Of a stretch of DNA of 64,000 bases, positions 51,197 to 59,206 are shown piece by piece. The notes under the pieces are model-generated. The model worked only from the letters and a program-made list of their open reading frames with translations. It made no database searches and was not told the origin of the DNA. This DNA comes from Planococcus sp. APC 4015. GTDB taxonomy: Bacteria > Actinomycetota > Actinomycetes > Actinomycetales > Microbacteriaceae. The position numbers and the translations under genes were made by a program. The number at the start of each line of letters is the position of its first letter. Position 1 is the first letter of the stretch. The stretch is from NCBI GenBank assembly GCA_030407505.1, contig JASDDH010000010.1, positions 1 to 64,000 on the forward strand, read 5' to 3'.

Positions 51197-52174
51197 GTGA
51201 CGACGCGTCCCGCCGACCACCCCGAGACGGAACTGGCGATCGAGACCCACGGTCTCACCAAGCGCTTCGGCACCCAGACCGCGGTCGACGGGGTGGATGT
51301 GGCGGTTCCGCGCGGCTCGGTCTTCGGTTTTCTCGGGCCGAACGGTTCGGGCAAGACCACCACGATCCGGATGCTGCTGGGCCTGATCCGCGCGAGCAGC
51401 GGCCAGGCGCAGGTGCTCGGCGAGGCGATGCCGCGTTCGCTGGACACCGTGATGCCGCGCGTGGGTGCCCTCGTCGAAGGCCCGGCGTTCTCGCCGTTCC
51501 TCACCGGTGAGCAGAACCTGCGGCGCTTCGACGCCGCAGACCGGCACTCGTCCGGTCGCACGCGAGCACAGCGCGTCGCGACCGCGCTCGATCGCGTGGG
51601 CCTGACGCACGCGGCGAAGAAGAAGGCCCACGCGTATTCGCTGGGCATGAAGCAGCGCCTCGGACTCGCCAATGCCCTGCTCATGCCCCGCGACCTGCTC
51701 GTGCTCGACGAACCGACGAACGGCCTCGACCCGCAGGGAACGCGCGAAGTGCGGGCGCTGATCCGCTCGTTCGCGGCTGACGGCACGACCGTCTTCGTGT
51801 CGAGCCATCTGCTCGCCGAAGTCGAGCAGCTCTGCACCCACGTCGGAGTGATGAGCGGTGGTCGATTGGTCGCGCAGGGAACGCTCGACGACTTCCGTCG
51901 CTCGGGTGCACGCGCACGGGTGCAGGTGCGCACTCCCGACCTCGAATCGGCCCGCGGCGTGCTGACCTCACTCGGCATCCGGACGGATGCCCGGGATGCG
52001 GCATCCGACCGTGAAGTCGTGACCGGACTCCTGCCCGATACGGCCTCGCCCGAGGCGATCGTGGCGGCCCTCGTGGGAGCAGGCGTGCGGGTGCGCGGCT
52101 TCGAGCTCGTCGGGGAGAGCCTCGAGCAGCGCTTCGTCGAGCTCACCGGGGAGGGCTTCGATGTCGTCGCCTGA
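51197..52174 (+). CDS. ABC-2 exporter ATPase
   Basis: The 325-residue DrrA/CcmA-like ATPase has Walker A GPNGSGKTT, signature YSLGMKQRLG and Walker B LLVLDEPTNGLD, plus a C-terminal regulatory region of about 80 residues. The start is a GTG ten bases after the LolA-like gene. Its 3' end overlaps the permease gene by 14 bases. The set could move a lipid or peptide delivered to the secreted LolA-like protein, which is inference from order only. Confidence 0.94.
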   Translation: MTTRPADHPETELAIETHGLTKRFGTQTAVDGVDVAVPRGSVFGFLGPNGSGKTTTIRMLLGLIRASSGQAQVLGEAMPRSLDTVMPRVGALVEGPAFSPFLTGEQNLRRFDAADRHSSGRTRAQRVATALDRVGLTHAAKKKAHAYSLGMKQRLGLANALLMPRDLLVLDEPTNGLDPQGTREVRALIRSFAADGTTVFVSSHLLAEVEQLCTHVGVMSGGRLVAQGTLDDFRRSGARARVQVRTPDLESARGVLTSLGIRTDARDAASDREVVTGLLPDTASPEAIVAALVGAGVRVRGFELVGESLEQRFVELTGEGFDVVA

Positions 52175-53024
52175 GGCCGCGGCGGTCGCGCCGTCGGCCG
52201 GCGGCGGATGGGGAACCCTGCAGCTGCTCGGCAATGAGCTGTCCACCCAGTTCCAGCGGTGGCGGACGTGGGCGATGCTCGGCGCACTGGCGCTCATCCC
52301 GATCCTGCTCGGCGTGGCGATCCGACTCGTCGGCGGCTCGGATCCCGGCCGTGGCCCCGCGTTCCTGGACCAGATCACCGACAACGGGCTGTTCGTCGGG
52401 CTCGCCGCCCTCACGGTGGCCATCCCGCTCTTCCTGCCCTTGACCGTCAGCGTCGCGGCCGGGGACGCGGTCGCGGGCGAGGCGAGCCACGGGACGCTCC
52501 GCTATCTGCTGATCGCGCCGGCCGGGCGCATCCGCCTGCTCCTCGTGAAGTACCTCAGCGCAGCGGTGTTCTGTCTGGCCGCGACCCTCACGGTGGTGGC
52601 GGTCGGGTCGGTCGTCGGCGCCGTCCTCTTTCCGATCGGCCCGGTCACGCTGCTCTCGGGCGCGCAGGTGTCGGTCGGCGAAGGTCTGCTGCGCCTCCTC
52701 GCGATCGGCGCGTACGTATCGGTGTCGCTCTTCGGCCTGTCGGCTGTCGGGCTGTTCCTCTCCACGCTCACGACGGTGCCGATCGGCGCGATGGCGGCGA
52801 CGGCGATCCTGGCGGTCGCTGCGCAGATCGTCGGTGCGATCCCGCAGCTGGACGCCCTGCATCCGTGGCTCTTCACGGATCGATGGCTCGACTTCGGCGA
52901 TCTGCTGCGCTCCCCCATCGTGTGGGACTCGTTCGCCGGCAATGCGCTGTTGCAGGCCGGGTACATCCTCGTGTTCGGCGCCGCGGCGGTGGTCCGCTTC
53001 ACGACGAAGGACGTGCTGTCGTAG
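52161..53024 (+). CDS. ABC-2 exporter permease
   Basis: The 287-residue membrane protein has six predicted helices: after about 35 cytoplasmic residues, the first covers AMLGALALIPILLGVAI. GEASHGTLRYLLIAPAGRIR matches the cytoplasmic elbow of ABC-2 permeases (E-x-E-x-GT-like). It forms the channel for the preceding ATPase. The 280 bases after its stop carry a possible small RNA. Confidence 0.92.
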   Translation: MSSPEAAAVAPSAGGGWGTLQLLGNELSTQFQRWRTWAMLGALALIPILLGVAIRLVGGSDPGRGPAFLDQITDNGLFVGLAALTVAIPLFLPLTVSVAAGDAVAGEASHGTLRYLLIAPAGRIRLLLVKYLSAAVFCLAATLTVVAVGSVVGAVLFPIGPVTLLSGAQVSVGEGLLRLLAIGAYVSVSLFGLSAVGLFLSTLTTVPIGAMAATAILAVAAQIVGAIPQLDALHPWLFTDRWLDFGDLLRSPIVWDSFAGNALLQAGYILVFGAAAVVRFTTKDVLS

Positions 53025-53107
53025 GGCGGAGACATCGGTCTGACACGACCACCGAAAAGAATCACGAAAAGATAACGCCGACCTCTTCCCTTTCGTTACC
53101 TCGTCGT

Positions 53108-53222
53108 TATAGAGTCATCGCACGGTAGTTGTTTTGCTGTGGCAGCTACCGGACATGTGATTGCAGGACACTCTTGGTGCAGGGACAAGGGCCGGTCGGA
53201 AGCCTCTCCGACCGGCCCTTAC
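53108..53222 (+). ncRNA. Candidate small RNA with -10, hairpin and terminator
   Basis: The 279-base gap between the permease and the DUF2207 gene is AT-richer than its surroundings and codes for nothing convincing. A TATAGA box (53108-53113) is followed by a hairpin of GGTAGTTG and CAGCTACC (about 53124-53150) and then a perfect terminator. The -35 is poor. This looks like a small independent transcript of about 100 bases, but no known RNA family is recognised. Confidence 0.35.
53187..53220. terminator. Perfect 13-bp terminator hairpin
   Basis: AAGGGCCGGTCGG (53187-53199) pairs with 53208-53220 over an 8-base loop. It can end the candidate small RNA and the convergent DUF2207 gene. Confidence 0.8.
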
Positions 53223-53303
53223 TCTTGCCCTCATCGGCGAGTTGCCCGTAGCGGTCGCAACCGGCCGCTGATTGCGACCACGAGTGGCGACTCGGCGCCC
53301 GAG

Positions 53304-55109
53304 TCAGACCCCGCCGCCACCTCCGCCGCCGCCACCCCCGCCGGCCGAGCCGCCGCCGCTCGACCCGCCCGAACTCGACGACGACGAGCTCGACGACGAG
53401 AGCGTCGAGATGCCGGTAGAGAACGACGCCGCGTTGAACGCACTGGTGCCCGCGTACCATCCGGGCGAGCCGTCCGCGCCGTAGAAGACGGCGAGCTGCT
53501 CCGCCCAGTCCTTCTCCTGGCCGAACACCACGGCGTACGGCAGCAGGGCTTCGTAGAGCTTCAGCATCTGTCGCGGGTCGTTCGTGTCCACCGCTGCGCG
53601 CTCGGCTCCGGCGGGCGACTGCAGCATCCGGATGCGATCCGCCTCGGCCCACTCGATGAACTGCTGGAGTCCCTTCAGGTGGTCGCGGGTCTCGGCTCCG
53701 GCCGCGGTGAGCGGTTTGCGCACGACGAGCCCCGTCACGACGAAGATCAACACGAACGACACGATCATGAGCACGATCGGAACCGGCGCGAAGACCCCGT
53801 CCCAGAGCGCGACGATCCCGAAGACGAACACGAGCACGGCGGCGACGATCGCCGCGACGACCGGCAGCGCCCGCCACCGCGAGGCCACCGGTCGCCGCAG
53901 CCCGCGCCGGTCGAGCTCGGTCGTCGCGGATTTCAGGATGGCCTGGGCCGCCGTCGAGAACCGGGTGTCGGTGCGTCCGAACTCGAACTCCTCGCCGGGG
54001 CGGCCCGCCGGGAACAGTCCGCTGAGCAGCATCCTGCCGTCGCCGTCGGCCAGCGACGGGTCCACGAGCTGAGCCTTGAGCTTGCCCCGGGTGCCGAACA
54101 CCCCCGGCTCGCCCTCGATGATGCGGATGCTGCCGACCACCGCCTGCTCGAGCACCTCGGCCGGGATCGCCTTCGTCGTGCGGTTGAGCAGCACGGCGCT
54201 CTCGAGCGCGTCGACGCCCGGCGGGGGCGTGTACTCGGCGATGATCGTGGGCCGCCCGGGCTCGTCGCGCAGATACCGGGATCGCACGACGATCGCCCCG
54301 ATCAGCGCGGCTGCGGCGCCGAGACCGGCGACACCCTGCATCCACCCCCAGCCGGACGCGAGGTAGGACCGGTCGAACTCGGCGAAGGTGTCGGGCTCGA
54401 ACGCCACCGCGACCGTCATCGTCTCGTACGGGGCGAGACCCGTGGCCGTCGCGGTGGTGGTGAGTCCGCCGGCATCCGTCGAGATCTCGCACGCATCGGT
54501 CGCCCCGGCATAGCCGACGTAGCAGGATGCCGCGCCCGTCACCGAGCCGGCGAGGTCGTCGTCGACCGTGAGCGTCATCGACACCTTCCCGAAGGGCTGC
54601 CGCCACTCGGTGCCGTTGACGTTCCAGTAGAACTCGTCGACCCCCGTGTCTGCGAAGAAGCGCGTGACGTTCTCGAGCGTGTAGGTGAAGACGTAGGTCT
54701 GTGCGCCCTGCACGTAGTCGTCGGCGCGCGACGTCATCGAGAACCAGCCGTCTTCCGAATCGGTCTCGGAAGCCCGGGGAGCGCCGTCCTCGTCGGTGAT
54801 CGAGATGAGCCGCGGGTGATGCGGGACGCCGTTGTCGGCATCCGGGATCAGCCGCCGCATGCCTCGGTTCTGGTCGTACTCGGGGAACACCGCGACGAAG
54901 GTCTCCACGACCGTGAGCCGCGACGTCCCGTCGTCGGCGCGCGACAGGTCGTACTCGACATCGAGGCTCGCGAAGGTGAAGGCGTCCACATCGGTCGATA
55001 CCGGCGGCGGGAGCTCGGAGGAGCAGGCCGCGAGCCCCCCGGCGGCGCCGACGGCGAGGATGAAGACGCAGAGCGCCCGCGCGAGGAGTCGTCCGGCAGC
55101 TCGGGTCAT
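53304..55109 (-). CDS. DUF2207 membrane lipoprotein with Ser/Gly tail
   Basis: The 601-residue protein has a lipobox-like LAAC (C29). A beta-rich outer domain with LDVEYDLSRADDGTSRLTVV follows, then one helix near 250-270, a cytoplasmic stretch, a pair of helices near 405-450 and a C-terminal region that ends in nine serines and a run of glycines. This is the DUF2207 layout; the function is not known. TAGGCT ends seven bases before ATG at 55109. Its promoter overlaps that of the divergent marR gene. Confidence 0.87.
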   Translation of the reverse strand: MTRAAGRLLARALCVFILAVGAAGGLAACSSELPPPVSTDVDAFTFASLDVEYDLSRADDGTSRLTVVETFVAVFPEYDQNRGMRRLIPDADNGVPHHPRLISITDEDGAPRASETDSEDGWFSMTSRADDYVQGAQTYVFTYTLENVTRFFADTGVDEFYWNVNGTEWRQPFGKVSMTLTVDDDLAGSVTGAASCYVGYAGATDACEISTDAGGLTTTATATGLAPYETMTVAVAFEPDTFAEFDRSYLASGWGWMQGVAGLGAAAALIGAIVVRSRYLRDEPGRPTIIAEYTPPPGVDALESAVLLNRTTKAIPAEVLEQAVVGSIRIIEGEPGVFGTRGKLKAQLVDPSLADGDGRMLLSGLFPAGRPGEEFEFGRTDTRFSTAAQAILKSATTELDRRGLRRPVASRWRALPVVAAIVAAVLVFVFGIVALWDGVFAPVPIVLMIVSFVLIFVVTGLVVRKPLTAAGAETRDHLKGLQQFIEWAEADRIRMLQSPAGAERAAVDTNDPRQMLKLYEALLPYAVVFGQEKDWAEQLAVFYGADGSPGWYAGTSAFNAASFSTGISTLSSSSSSSSSSGGSSGGGSAGGGGGGGGGGGV

Positions 55110-55116
55110 GAGGAAG

Positions 55117-55145
55117 AGCCTAGAGCGGCCCGTTGGTCGTACCCT
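55117..55145. promoter_or_regulatory. Overlapping divergent leaderless promoters
   Basis: TAGGCT on the minus strand (55122-55117) and TACCCT on the plus strand (55140-55145) each lie seven bases before their own ATG. Start codons are only 43 bases apart, so the two polymerase footprints must overlap. Confidence 0.6.
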
Positions 55146-55152
55146 TATCCCC

Positions 55153-55602
55153 ATGAACGATCGTCGTCTGGCAATAGCCGCGTGGGAGAGCCTGTTCCGC
55201 GCGCAGCACGAGGTCTTCGAAGAGATCAGCTGCGACTTCGACGACACCGGACTGTCCCAGGCCGAGTACGACGTGCTCCTCACCGTGACGCGCGCCGAGA
55301 ACCGCACCGCACGCCTGCGGGACGTCACCGCAAACATGCTCATCAGCCAGCCGAGCGTGTCGCGCCTGGTCGACCGCATGGTCGGGCGCGGCCTCGTCAC
55401 GAAGCGCCCCGATCCCGATGACGGCCGCGGGTCTCTCGTGCAGGCGACGGATGCCGGCGCCACCGCGTTCCGACACATCGCGACCGCTCACGGCGCGTCG
55501 ATCGCCCAGCGCATGGCGATCCTCAGCCCCGCCGAGCTCAGCCAGCTGCGGGAGCTCACGACCAAGCTCCGCAGAGCACCGGGCCCCGACGCGGACTGCT
55601 GA
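55153..55602 (+). CDS. MarR-family regulator
   Basis: The 149-residue protein has the MarR fold with LSQAEYDVLLTVTRAENRTARLRDVTANMLISQPSVSRLVDRM as recognition region (the stretch spans about residues 37-78) and the wing RPDPDDGRGSLV. The ATG follows TACCCT by seven bases, so a leaderless message is likely. Its promoter overlaps that of DUF2207, its probable target. It stops one base from the convergent DUF4287 gene. Confidence 0.9.
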   Translation: MNDRRLAIAAWESLFRAQHEVFEEISCDFDDTGLSQAEYDVLLTVTRAENRTARLRDVTANMLISQPSVSRLVDRMVGRGLVTKRPDPDDGRGSLVQATDAGATAFRHIATAHGASIAQRMAILSPAELSQLRELTTKLRRAPGPDADC

Positions 55603-55603
55603 C

Positions 55604-55897
55604 CTAGCGGGTCGCCGGATTCGACGCGGCTCCGTCGAGCCACAGGGTGTCGGATGCGTCGGCGTGCGCACCCCCCGAATCGACGTGCTCGGCGTCGATC
55701 TTCGGGCCTTTCGTGATCACGTGCACGAGCGCCATCGCGTGACCGCGACCGAGGCCGTAGTCCGCTGCGAGCCACGCGACGATCTCGCCGGCCTTCGTGC
55801 CGGGACCGAACCCCTTGTCGCCCGCGAGCTCAATGAACCGACGCGGCGTCACACCCGTCTTCGCCTCGATGTTGTCGAGATATGCCTGGAACGACAT
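55604..55897 (-). CDS. DUF4287 family protein
   Basis: The 97-residue cytoplasmic protein matches DUF4287. The N-terminal helices read SFQAYLDNIEAKTGVTPRRF, then GPGTKAGEIVAWLAADYGLGRGHAMALVHVI. The C-terminal 30 residues are polar and variable. Members are small proteins of unknown role, sometimes fused to DUF5655. GGAGG precedes the ATG. It lies 23 bases downstream of the sigma/Asp23 operon on the same strand and may be its last gene. Confidence 0.85.
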   Translation of the reverse strand: MSFQAYLDNIEAKTGVTPRRFIELAGDKGFGPGTKAGEIVAWLAADYGLGRGHAMALVHVITKGPKIDAEHVDSGGAHADASDTLWLDGAASNPATR

Positions 55898-55920
55898 GAT
55901 CCGCCTCCGTGCCGAGATGT

Positions 55921-56262
55921 CTAGGCGATGCGGGAGATCTGGATGCGGACTGTGGCGTCGGCATCCTCGGGGATCTGTGCGAGCAACGCGTCGGCCACCC
56001 GTGTCGCCGTGTGGGGGGCGGGCGTGTCGCGACGGATGCCGATCCTCGCGGTGATCATCTCGCCGGCCGCGTCGCTCAACACGTCGACGCGGTGGGGGTT
56101 GTCGACCGCGGTCGTCACGATCGTCGCGATCAGCTGGGGCGCGAGGGTGAGCGAGGCTGTGGCGGGGAAGATGTCCCGCACCCCGTCGATCTCGGCGACC
56201 GACGCGGTGAGGATCTCGGGGTCCAGCGGACCGTGCGGCTGGGGTGTGTCGATGTCGCGCAT
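55921..56262 (-). CDS. Asp23/Gls24-like small protein
   Basis: The 113-residue protein shows the Asp23-like beta-alpha pattern: SVAEIDGVRDIFPATASL, then a second half ending in ADALLAQIPEDADATVRIQISRI. It has no membrane segment. Its ATG shares one base with the preceding stop (TGATG), so it is translated together with the zinc-finger fusion. Asp23-family proteins form sheets under the cell membrane and respond to envelope or alkaline stress in firmicutes; the actinobacterial role is inferred. Confidence 0.72.
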   Translation of the reverse strand: MRDIDTPQPHGPLDPEILTASVAEIDGVRDIFPATASLTLAPQLIATIVTTAVDNPHRVDVLSDAAGEMITARIGIRRDTPAPHTATRVADALLAQIPEDADATVRIQISRIA

Positions 56263-56864
56263 CAATTCGACTCCTCGAAGACGACGTTGTTCAGTCCGTG
56301 CAGATCCTCGACCGTGACGTCGATGGATGCGATGTTGAGCTGGGTGTGCTCGGCGAGGGCGTCGGCCACTGCCTGACGCAGCGCGGCGGTCGCCTCGGGG
56401 ATCGGCGTCTTCCAGGCGATGCTCGCTGTCACCGACACGTCGATCGGGGCGCCCGGCACCTCGATGTCCCCGTCGAGCCGGCAGCGCCCGACGATGACGC
56501 CGGGGGTCTCGTCGCCGACGCTCCGCATGAGCGACCGCAACGCGCCCTCGGTGATCGTGATCACCACCCGCGGGTCGGGGTGGGGCAGCGGCACCGAGCG
56601 ACCGGCGCGCACCTCGTTCTGGATGGTCGACATGACCTGCTCCATCCAATTGGGCGGAGGCGCGGGAAGCTGCGCGGCATCCAGATCGATCAGATCCCGG
56701 GAGAGCTGCGACATCCCGGTGAGTGCCTGGAGCGCGTTCAAGCACTCCGGGCACGTCTCGATGTGTCGGTCGTATGGAATACGGTCGGCCGACAGATACT
56801 CGCTGAGCTCTTCGATCGTCTTGCCGCAGTCCAAGGTGGGTGGTGTCTCTCGTGTCACCGCCAT
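56262..56864 (-). CDS. Anti-sigma-type zinc finger fused to Asp23-like domain
   Basis: The 200-residue protein has an N-terminal zinc-binding anti-sigma pattern with H34, C38 and C41 (HIETCPEC) and a further C13. After a short linker with PNWMEQVMSTIQNEV, residues about 85-190 show an Asp23/Gls24-like pattern ending in LNIASIDVTVEDLHGL. It starts inside the sigma gene (ten-base overlap), as anti-sigma factors usually do. No membrane helix is present, so it would be a soluble anti-sigma whose release may depend on Asp23 assembly or redox state. Confidence 0.8.
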   Translation of the reverse strand: MAVTRETPPTLDCGKTIEELSEYLSADRIPYDRHIETCPECLNALQALTGMSQLSRDLIDLDAAQLPAPPPNWMEQVMSTIQNEVRAGRSVPLPHPDPRVVITITEGALRSLMRSVGDETPGVIVGRCRLDGDIEVPGAPIDVSVTASIAWKTPIPEATAALRQAVADALAEHTQLNIASIDVTVEDLHGLNNVVFEESN

Positions 56865-57415
56865 CCCTCCATCTGCGCGTAGATCGACGCGCGTGCTCTG
56901 GCCAGTTTGCCTCGTACCGTCGTGCGGGGGATGTCGAGTTCCTTCGCGATGTCGTCGTAGCTGAGTTCGGCGATCTCCCGCAGCAGCCAGCATTGGCGCA
57001 GGTCTTCGGGGAGCGTATCAAGGGCGGCGGCGAGCGCGCGCAGCTGGGCGTTCCGGATGGCCACGTTCTCGGGCTGGGTGTCGGTCGCCGTCGCCGCCTC
57101 GAGCATCGGGAGGGCGTCCTCGGGCGGCCGCCGGCGGATGTGCTTGAACGCGTGCCTGCTGGCGATGCGCATGAGCCAGGCCTTCACCGCGCTCGGATCG
57201 CGAAGCTCGGGCAGTCGACGCCACGCGGTGTACAGGGCCTCCTGCACCACATCGTCGGCTTCGCTGAGTGAACCGACGATGCGACTCACGTAGGCCCGCA
57301 TGAGAGAACCGTGCCGGCGGATGAGCATTTCGAAGGCCGCTGTGTCGCCGTCCACCGCTCTCGCGACGAGTAGTTCGTCGGCGACGGTGTGCAGTCCCTC
57401 GGGAGCTTCGGCCAT
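56855..57415 (-). CDS. ECF-type RNA polymerase sigma factor
   Basis: The 186-residue protein has region 2 (FEMLIRRHGSLMRAYVSRIVG, then EADDVVQEALYTAWRRL) and region 4 (LPEDLRQCWLLREIAELSYDDIAKEL, then TTVRGKLARARASI). No C-terminal extension is present. It starts a leftward operon with the zinc-finger/Asp23 fusion and another Asp23-like gene, and is divergent from the Asp23/AmaP operon, its likely target. The promoter type in the 138-base gap cannot be read with confidence. Confidence 0.94.
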   Translation of the reverse strand: MAEAPEGLHTVADELLVARAVDGDTAAFEMLIRRHGSLMRAYVSRIVGSLSEADDVVQEALYTAWRRLPELRDPSAVKAWLMRIASRHAFKHIRRRPPEDALPMLEAATATDTQPENVAIRNAQLRALAAALDTLPEDLRQCWLLREIAELSYDDIAKELDIPRTTVRGKLARARASIYAQMEGWR

Positions 57416-57459
57416 GGGCTCAAAAACTTTCTCGAACTATTTTGTGACGTTTCCGCCGC

Positions 57460-57477
57460 ACAGGGTCTCTTACCTGT
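57460..57477. promoter_or_regulatory. Small inverted repeat in the sigma/Asp23 control region
   Basis: ACAGG (57460-57464) and CCTGT (57473-57477) face each other over 8 bases between the divergent operons. It may be a regulator site, but it is short and the surrounding region has no clear -35. Confidence 0.3.
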
Positions 57478-57553
57478 AGAGCGAACATATCGCCCCGGAT
57501 GCACGGCCTAGGCAGGCTTGCGTTCGTCCGTTCCAACCGTTAGAAGGACTGCA

Positions 57554-58033
57554 ATGGCTACTGACAACCAGACCCCCGCCACCTCCGCCCCCAAGCCCGT
57601 CGCGGGCGCTTCCCGCGTCGACCGCACCACCCCCGCTCTTCCCGTCACGGAGGACACCGCGGGTGGTCGCACGACCATCGCCGACGGCGTGGTCGCCAAG
57701 GTCGCCGGAATCGCCGCCCGCCAGGTCGCCGGCGTGTACGCCCTCGGTGGCGGCGGTGCCCGTGCCCTCGGCGCGATCCGCAGCGTCGTGAACGCCGATG
57801 ACCTGACGCAGGGCGTCAAGGTCGACGTGGGTGAGACGCAGGCCGCCGCCGACATCACCATCGTCGTCGAGTACCCCGTGCCGGTTCACGAGGTCGCCGC
57901 CAACGTGCGTGCCGCCGTGACCAGCGCCATCTCGTCGCTCGTCGGCCTCGAGGTCGTCGAGGTCAACGTCGAGGTCAACGACGTGCACCTGCCGTCGGAC
58001 GACAACACCGAAGAGGAGTCGCGCGTCTCATGA
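57554..58033 (+). CDS. Asp23/Gls24 family envelope stress protein
   Basis: The 159-residue protein has a disordered N-terminal stretch of about 45 residues, then a complete Asp23 domain: TTIADGVVAKVAGIAARQVAG, then VKVDVGETQAAADITIVVEY and VNVEVNDVHLP. In firmicutes such proteins coat the membrane through an AmaP anchor. AGAAGGAC precedes the ATG. It heads an operon with a DUF2273-like peptide, a second Asp23-like protein and two anchors, and faces the sigma gene. Confidence 0.92.
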   Translation: MATDNQTPATSAPKPVAGASRVDRTTPALPVTEDTAGGRTTIADGVVAKVAGIAARQVAGVYALGGGGARALGAIRSVVNADDLTQGVKVDVGETQAAADITIVVEYPVPVHEVAANVRAAVTSAISSLVGLEVVEVNVEVNDVHLPSDDNTEEESRVS

Positions 58034-58218
58034 CCCCGACCGTCACCGGCGCCGTGATCGGCGTCATCCTCGCCGTGTCGATCCTGCTGTTCGGGTTCTG
58101 GGGATTCCTCCTCGTGGCCCTGTTCATGGGTATCGGCGCGATCGTGGGGCGCATCATGTCGGGCCAGCTCGACGTGCGCGGTCTCGCGAACGCGTTCTCC
58201 GGCCGGCGCACCTCGTAA
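58030..58218 (+). CDS. DUF2273-like small membrane protein
   Basis: The 62-residue protein has two hydrophobic segments (about 6-24 and 26-45), with a GFWGFLLVALFMGIGAIVGR centre and a basic tail. This resembles DUF2273, small proteins that accompany Asp23 and AmaP in many genomes. It overlaps the upstream Asp23 gene by ATGA and the downstream gene by one base (TAATG), so it is firmly part of the operon. Confidence 0.82.
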   Translation: MTPTVTGAVIGVILAVSILLFGFWGFLLVALFMGIGAIVGRIMSGQLDVRGLANAFSGRRTS

Positions 58219-58625
58219 TGGGTGCGGCAGGAGCCGGCCAGGCCGGCGGCGACCTCACGCGGGTCGCCGCCGGGGCGTCGCACGACGCGCCGTCGCACCC
58301 TGGCCGCATCACCATCAAGGATCGCGTGCTCGTCAGGATCGCCGAAGAGGCCACCGCAGACACCCTGCGGATCGGTCGAGGTGATGTGTCGGCGGGGGTG
58401 TCGCAGGCGCAGGGCGGAATCGCCCTGACCATCCGCACCCCCCTCCCGATCCCCCATCTCGACGACACCGCGGCGATCGCCGCCGCGGTTCCGGTCTTGG
58501 AGCAGGTGCAGAACGCACAGGCTCAGCTGAAGGACCGGGTCGCGCAGCTCACCGGCCGCGACGTCACCCGAGTGAACATCACCGTCACCGGTGCTGTCAT
58601 CGCCCAGCAGAAGAGAGTGAAATGA
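58218..58625 (+). CDS. Asp23-like protein
   Basis: The 135-residue protein has a Gly/Ala-rich start and an Asp23-like region: GRITIKDRVLVRIAEEATAD, then IALTIRTPLPIPHLDD and a final TRVNITVTGAVI strand. No membrane segment. Divergent from the first Asp23 protein and lacking the Gly-rich centre. One-base and four-base overlaps with its neighbours show co-translation. It may be the second building block of a mixed assembly. Confidence 0.78.
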   Translation: MGAAGAGQAGGDLTRVAAGASHDAPSHPGRITIKDRVLVRIAEEATADTLRIGRGDVSAGVSQAQGGIALTIRTPLPIPHLDDTAAIAAAVPVLEQVQNAQAQLKDRVAQLTGRDVTRVNITVTGAVIAQQKRVK

Positions 58626-59206
58626 GCTCCCCCGTCTTCCGCCGCATCCTGCGACGTGAAACGCACTCGCCGCGCACGGTGGCGATGATCGTCGCCGTCG
58701 TGCTGCTGTTGGTCGTGCTCGTCTACATCGGCGTCGAGATCGTGCTGTACCTGGCTGCGCAGCCCGCGCTGCTGCTGGGTCCCGCAGCCGCGGCGACCTG
58801 GCTCGTCGGGCTGCCCACCGCAGCTCCGGCATGGCTGATCGTGGCCGCCGGCGTCGTGGTGGCCGTTCTCGGATTCGTCTTCCTGTTCCTCGCCGTCGCC
58901 CCCGGGCGCCTGTCGAAGCACCGGATGGAGTCCGAACAGCGCGCCGTGCTCGTCGACAACGGCGTCATCGCCGCGTCGATCGCGCAGCACGTGAGCGACG
59001 AGACCGGCATCGCCCGTGACGACATCACCGTCGGGGTGTCTCACCGCACCGTCGACGTCTCGGTGCGCGAGGCCGTCGGCGTGCCCGTCGACAAGGACCC
59101 GATCCAGCAGCTCGTGGCCGCCGAGGTCGACAGCTACCGGCTCACCCCGGCGCTGAAGACCCGCGTGCGCGTCATCCACCCGAAGCAGAACGAGGAAGAC
59201 CGATGA
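58622..59206 (+). CDS. DUF6286 membrane protein of the Asp23 cluster
   Basis: The 194-residue protein has two hydrophobic segments (about 21-43 and 78-100) and a C-terminal cytoplasmic region of some 85 residues. EQRAVLVDNGVIAASIAQHV and ITVGVSHRTVDVSVREAVGV resemble half an Asp23 fold. This matches DUF6286, found with Asp23/AmaP genes in actinobacteria. It could link Asp23 proteins to the membrane. It overlaps both neighbours by four bases. Confidence 0.85.
   Translation: MSSPVFRRILRRETHSPRTVAMIVAVVLLLVVLVYIGVEIVLYLAAQPALLLGPAAAATWLVGLPTAAPAWLIVAAGVVVAVLGFVFLFLAVAPGRLSKHRMESEQRAVLVDNGVIAASIAQHVSDETGIARDDITVGVSHRTVDVSVREAVGVPVDKDPIQQLVAAEVDSYRLTPALKTRVRVIHPKQNEEDR

Noticed and set aside
53304-53400. 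Ser/Gly repeat tail of the DUF2207 gene as a possible frameshift or slippage site
   Set aside because: The codons vary and the frame is intact to a normal stop; low-complexity tails are common in this family.
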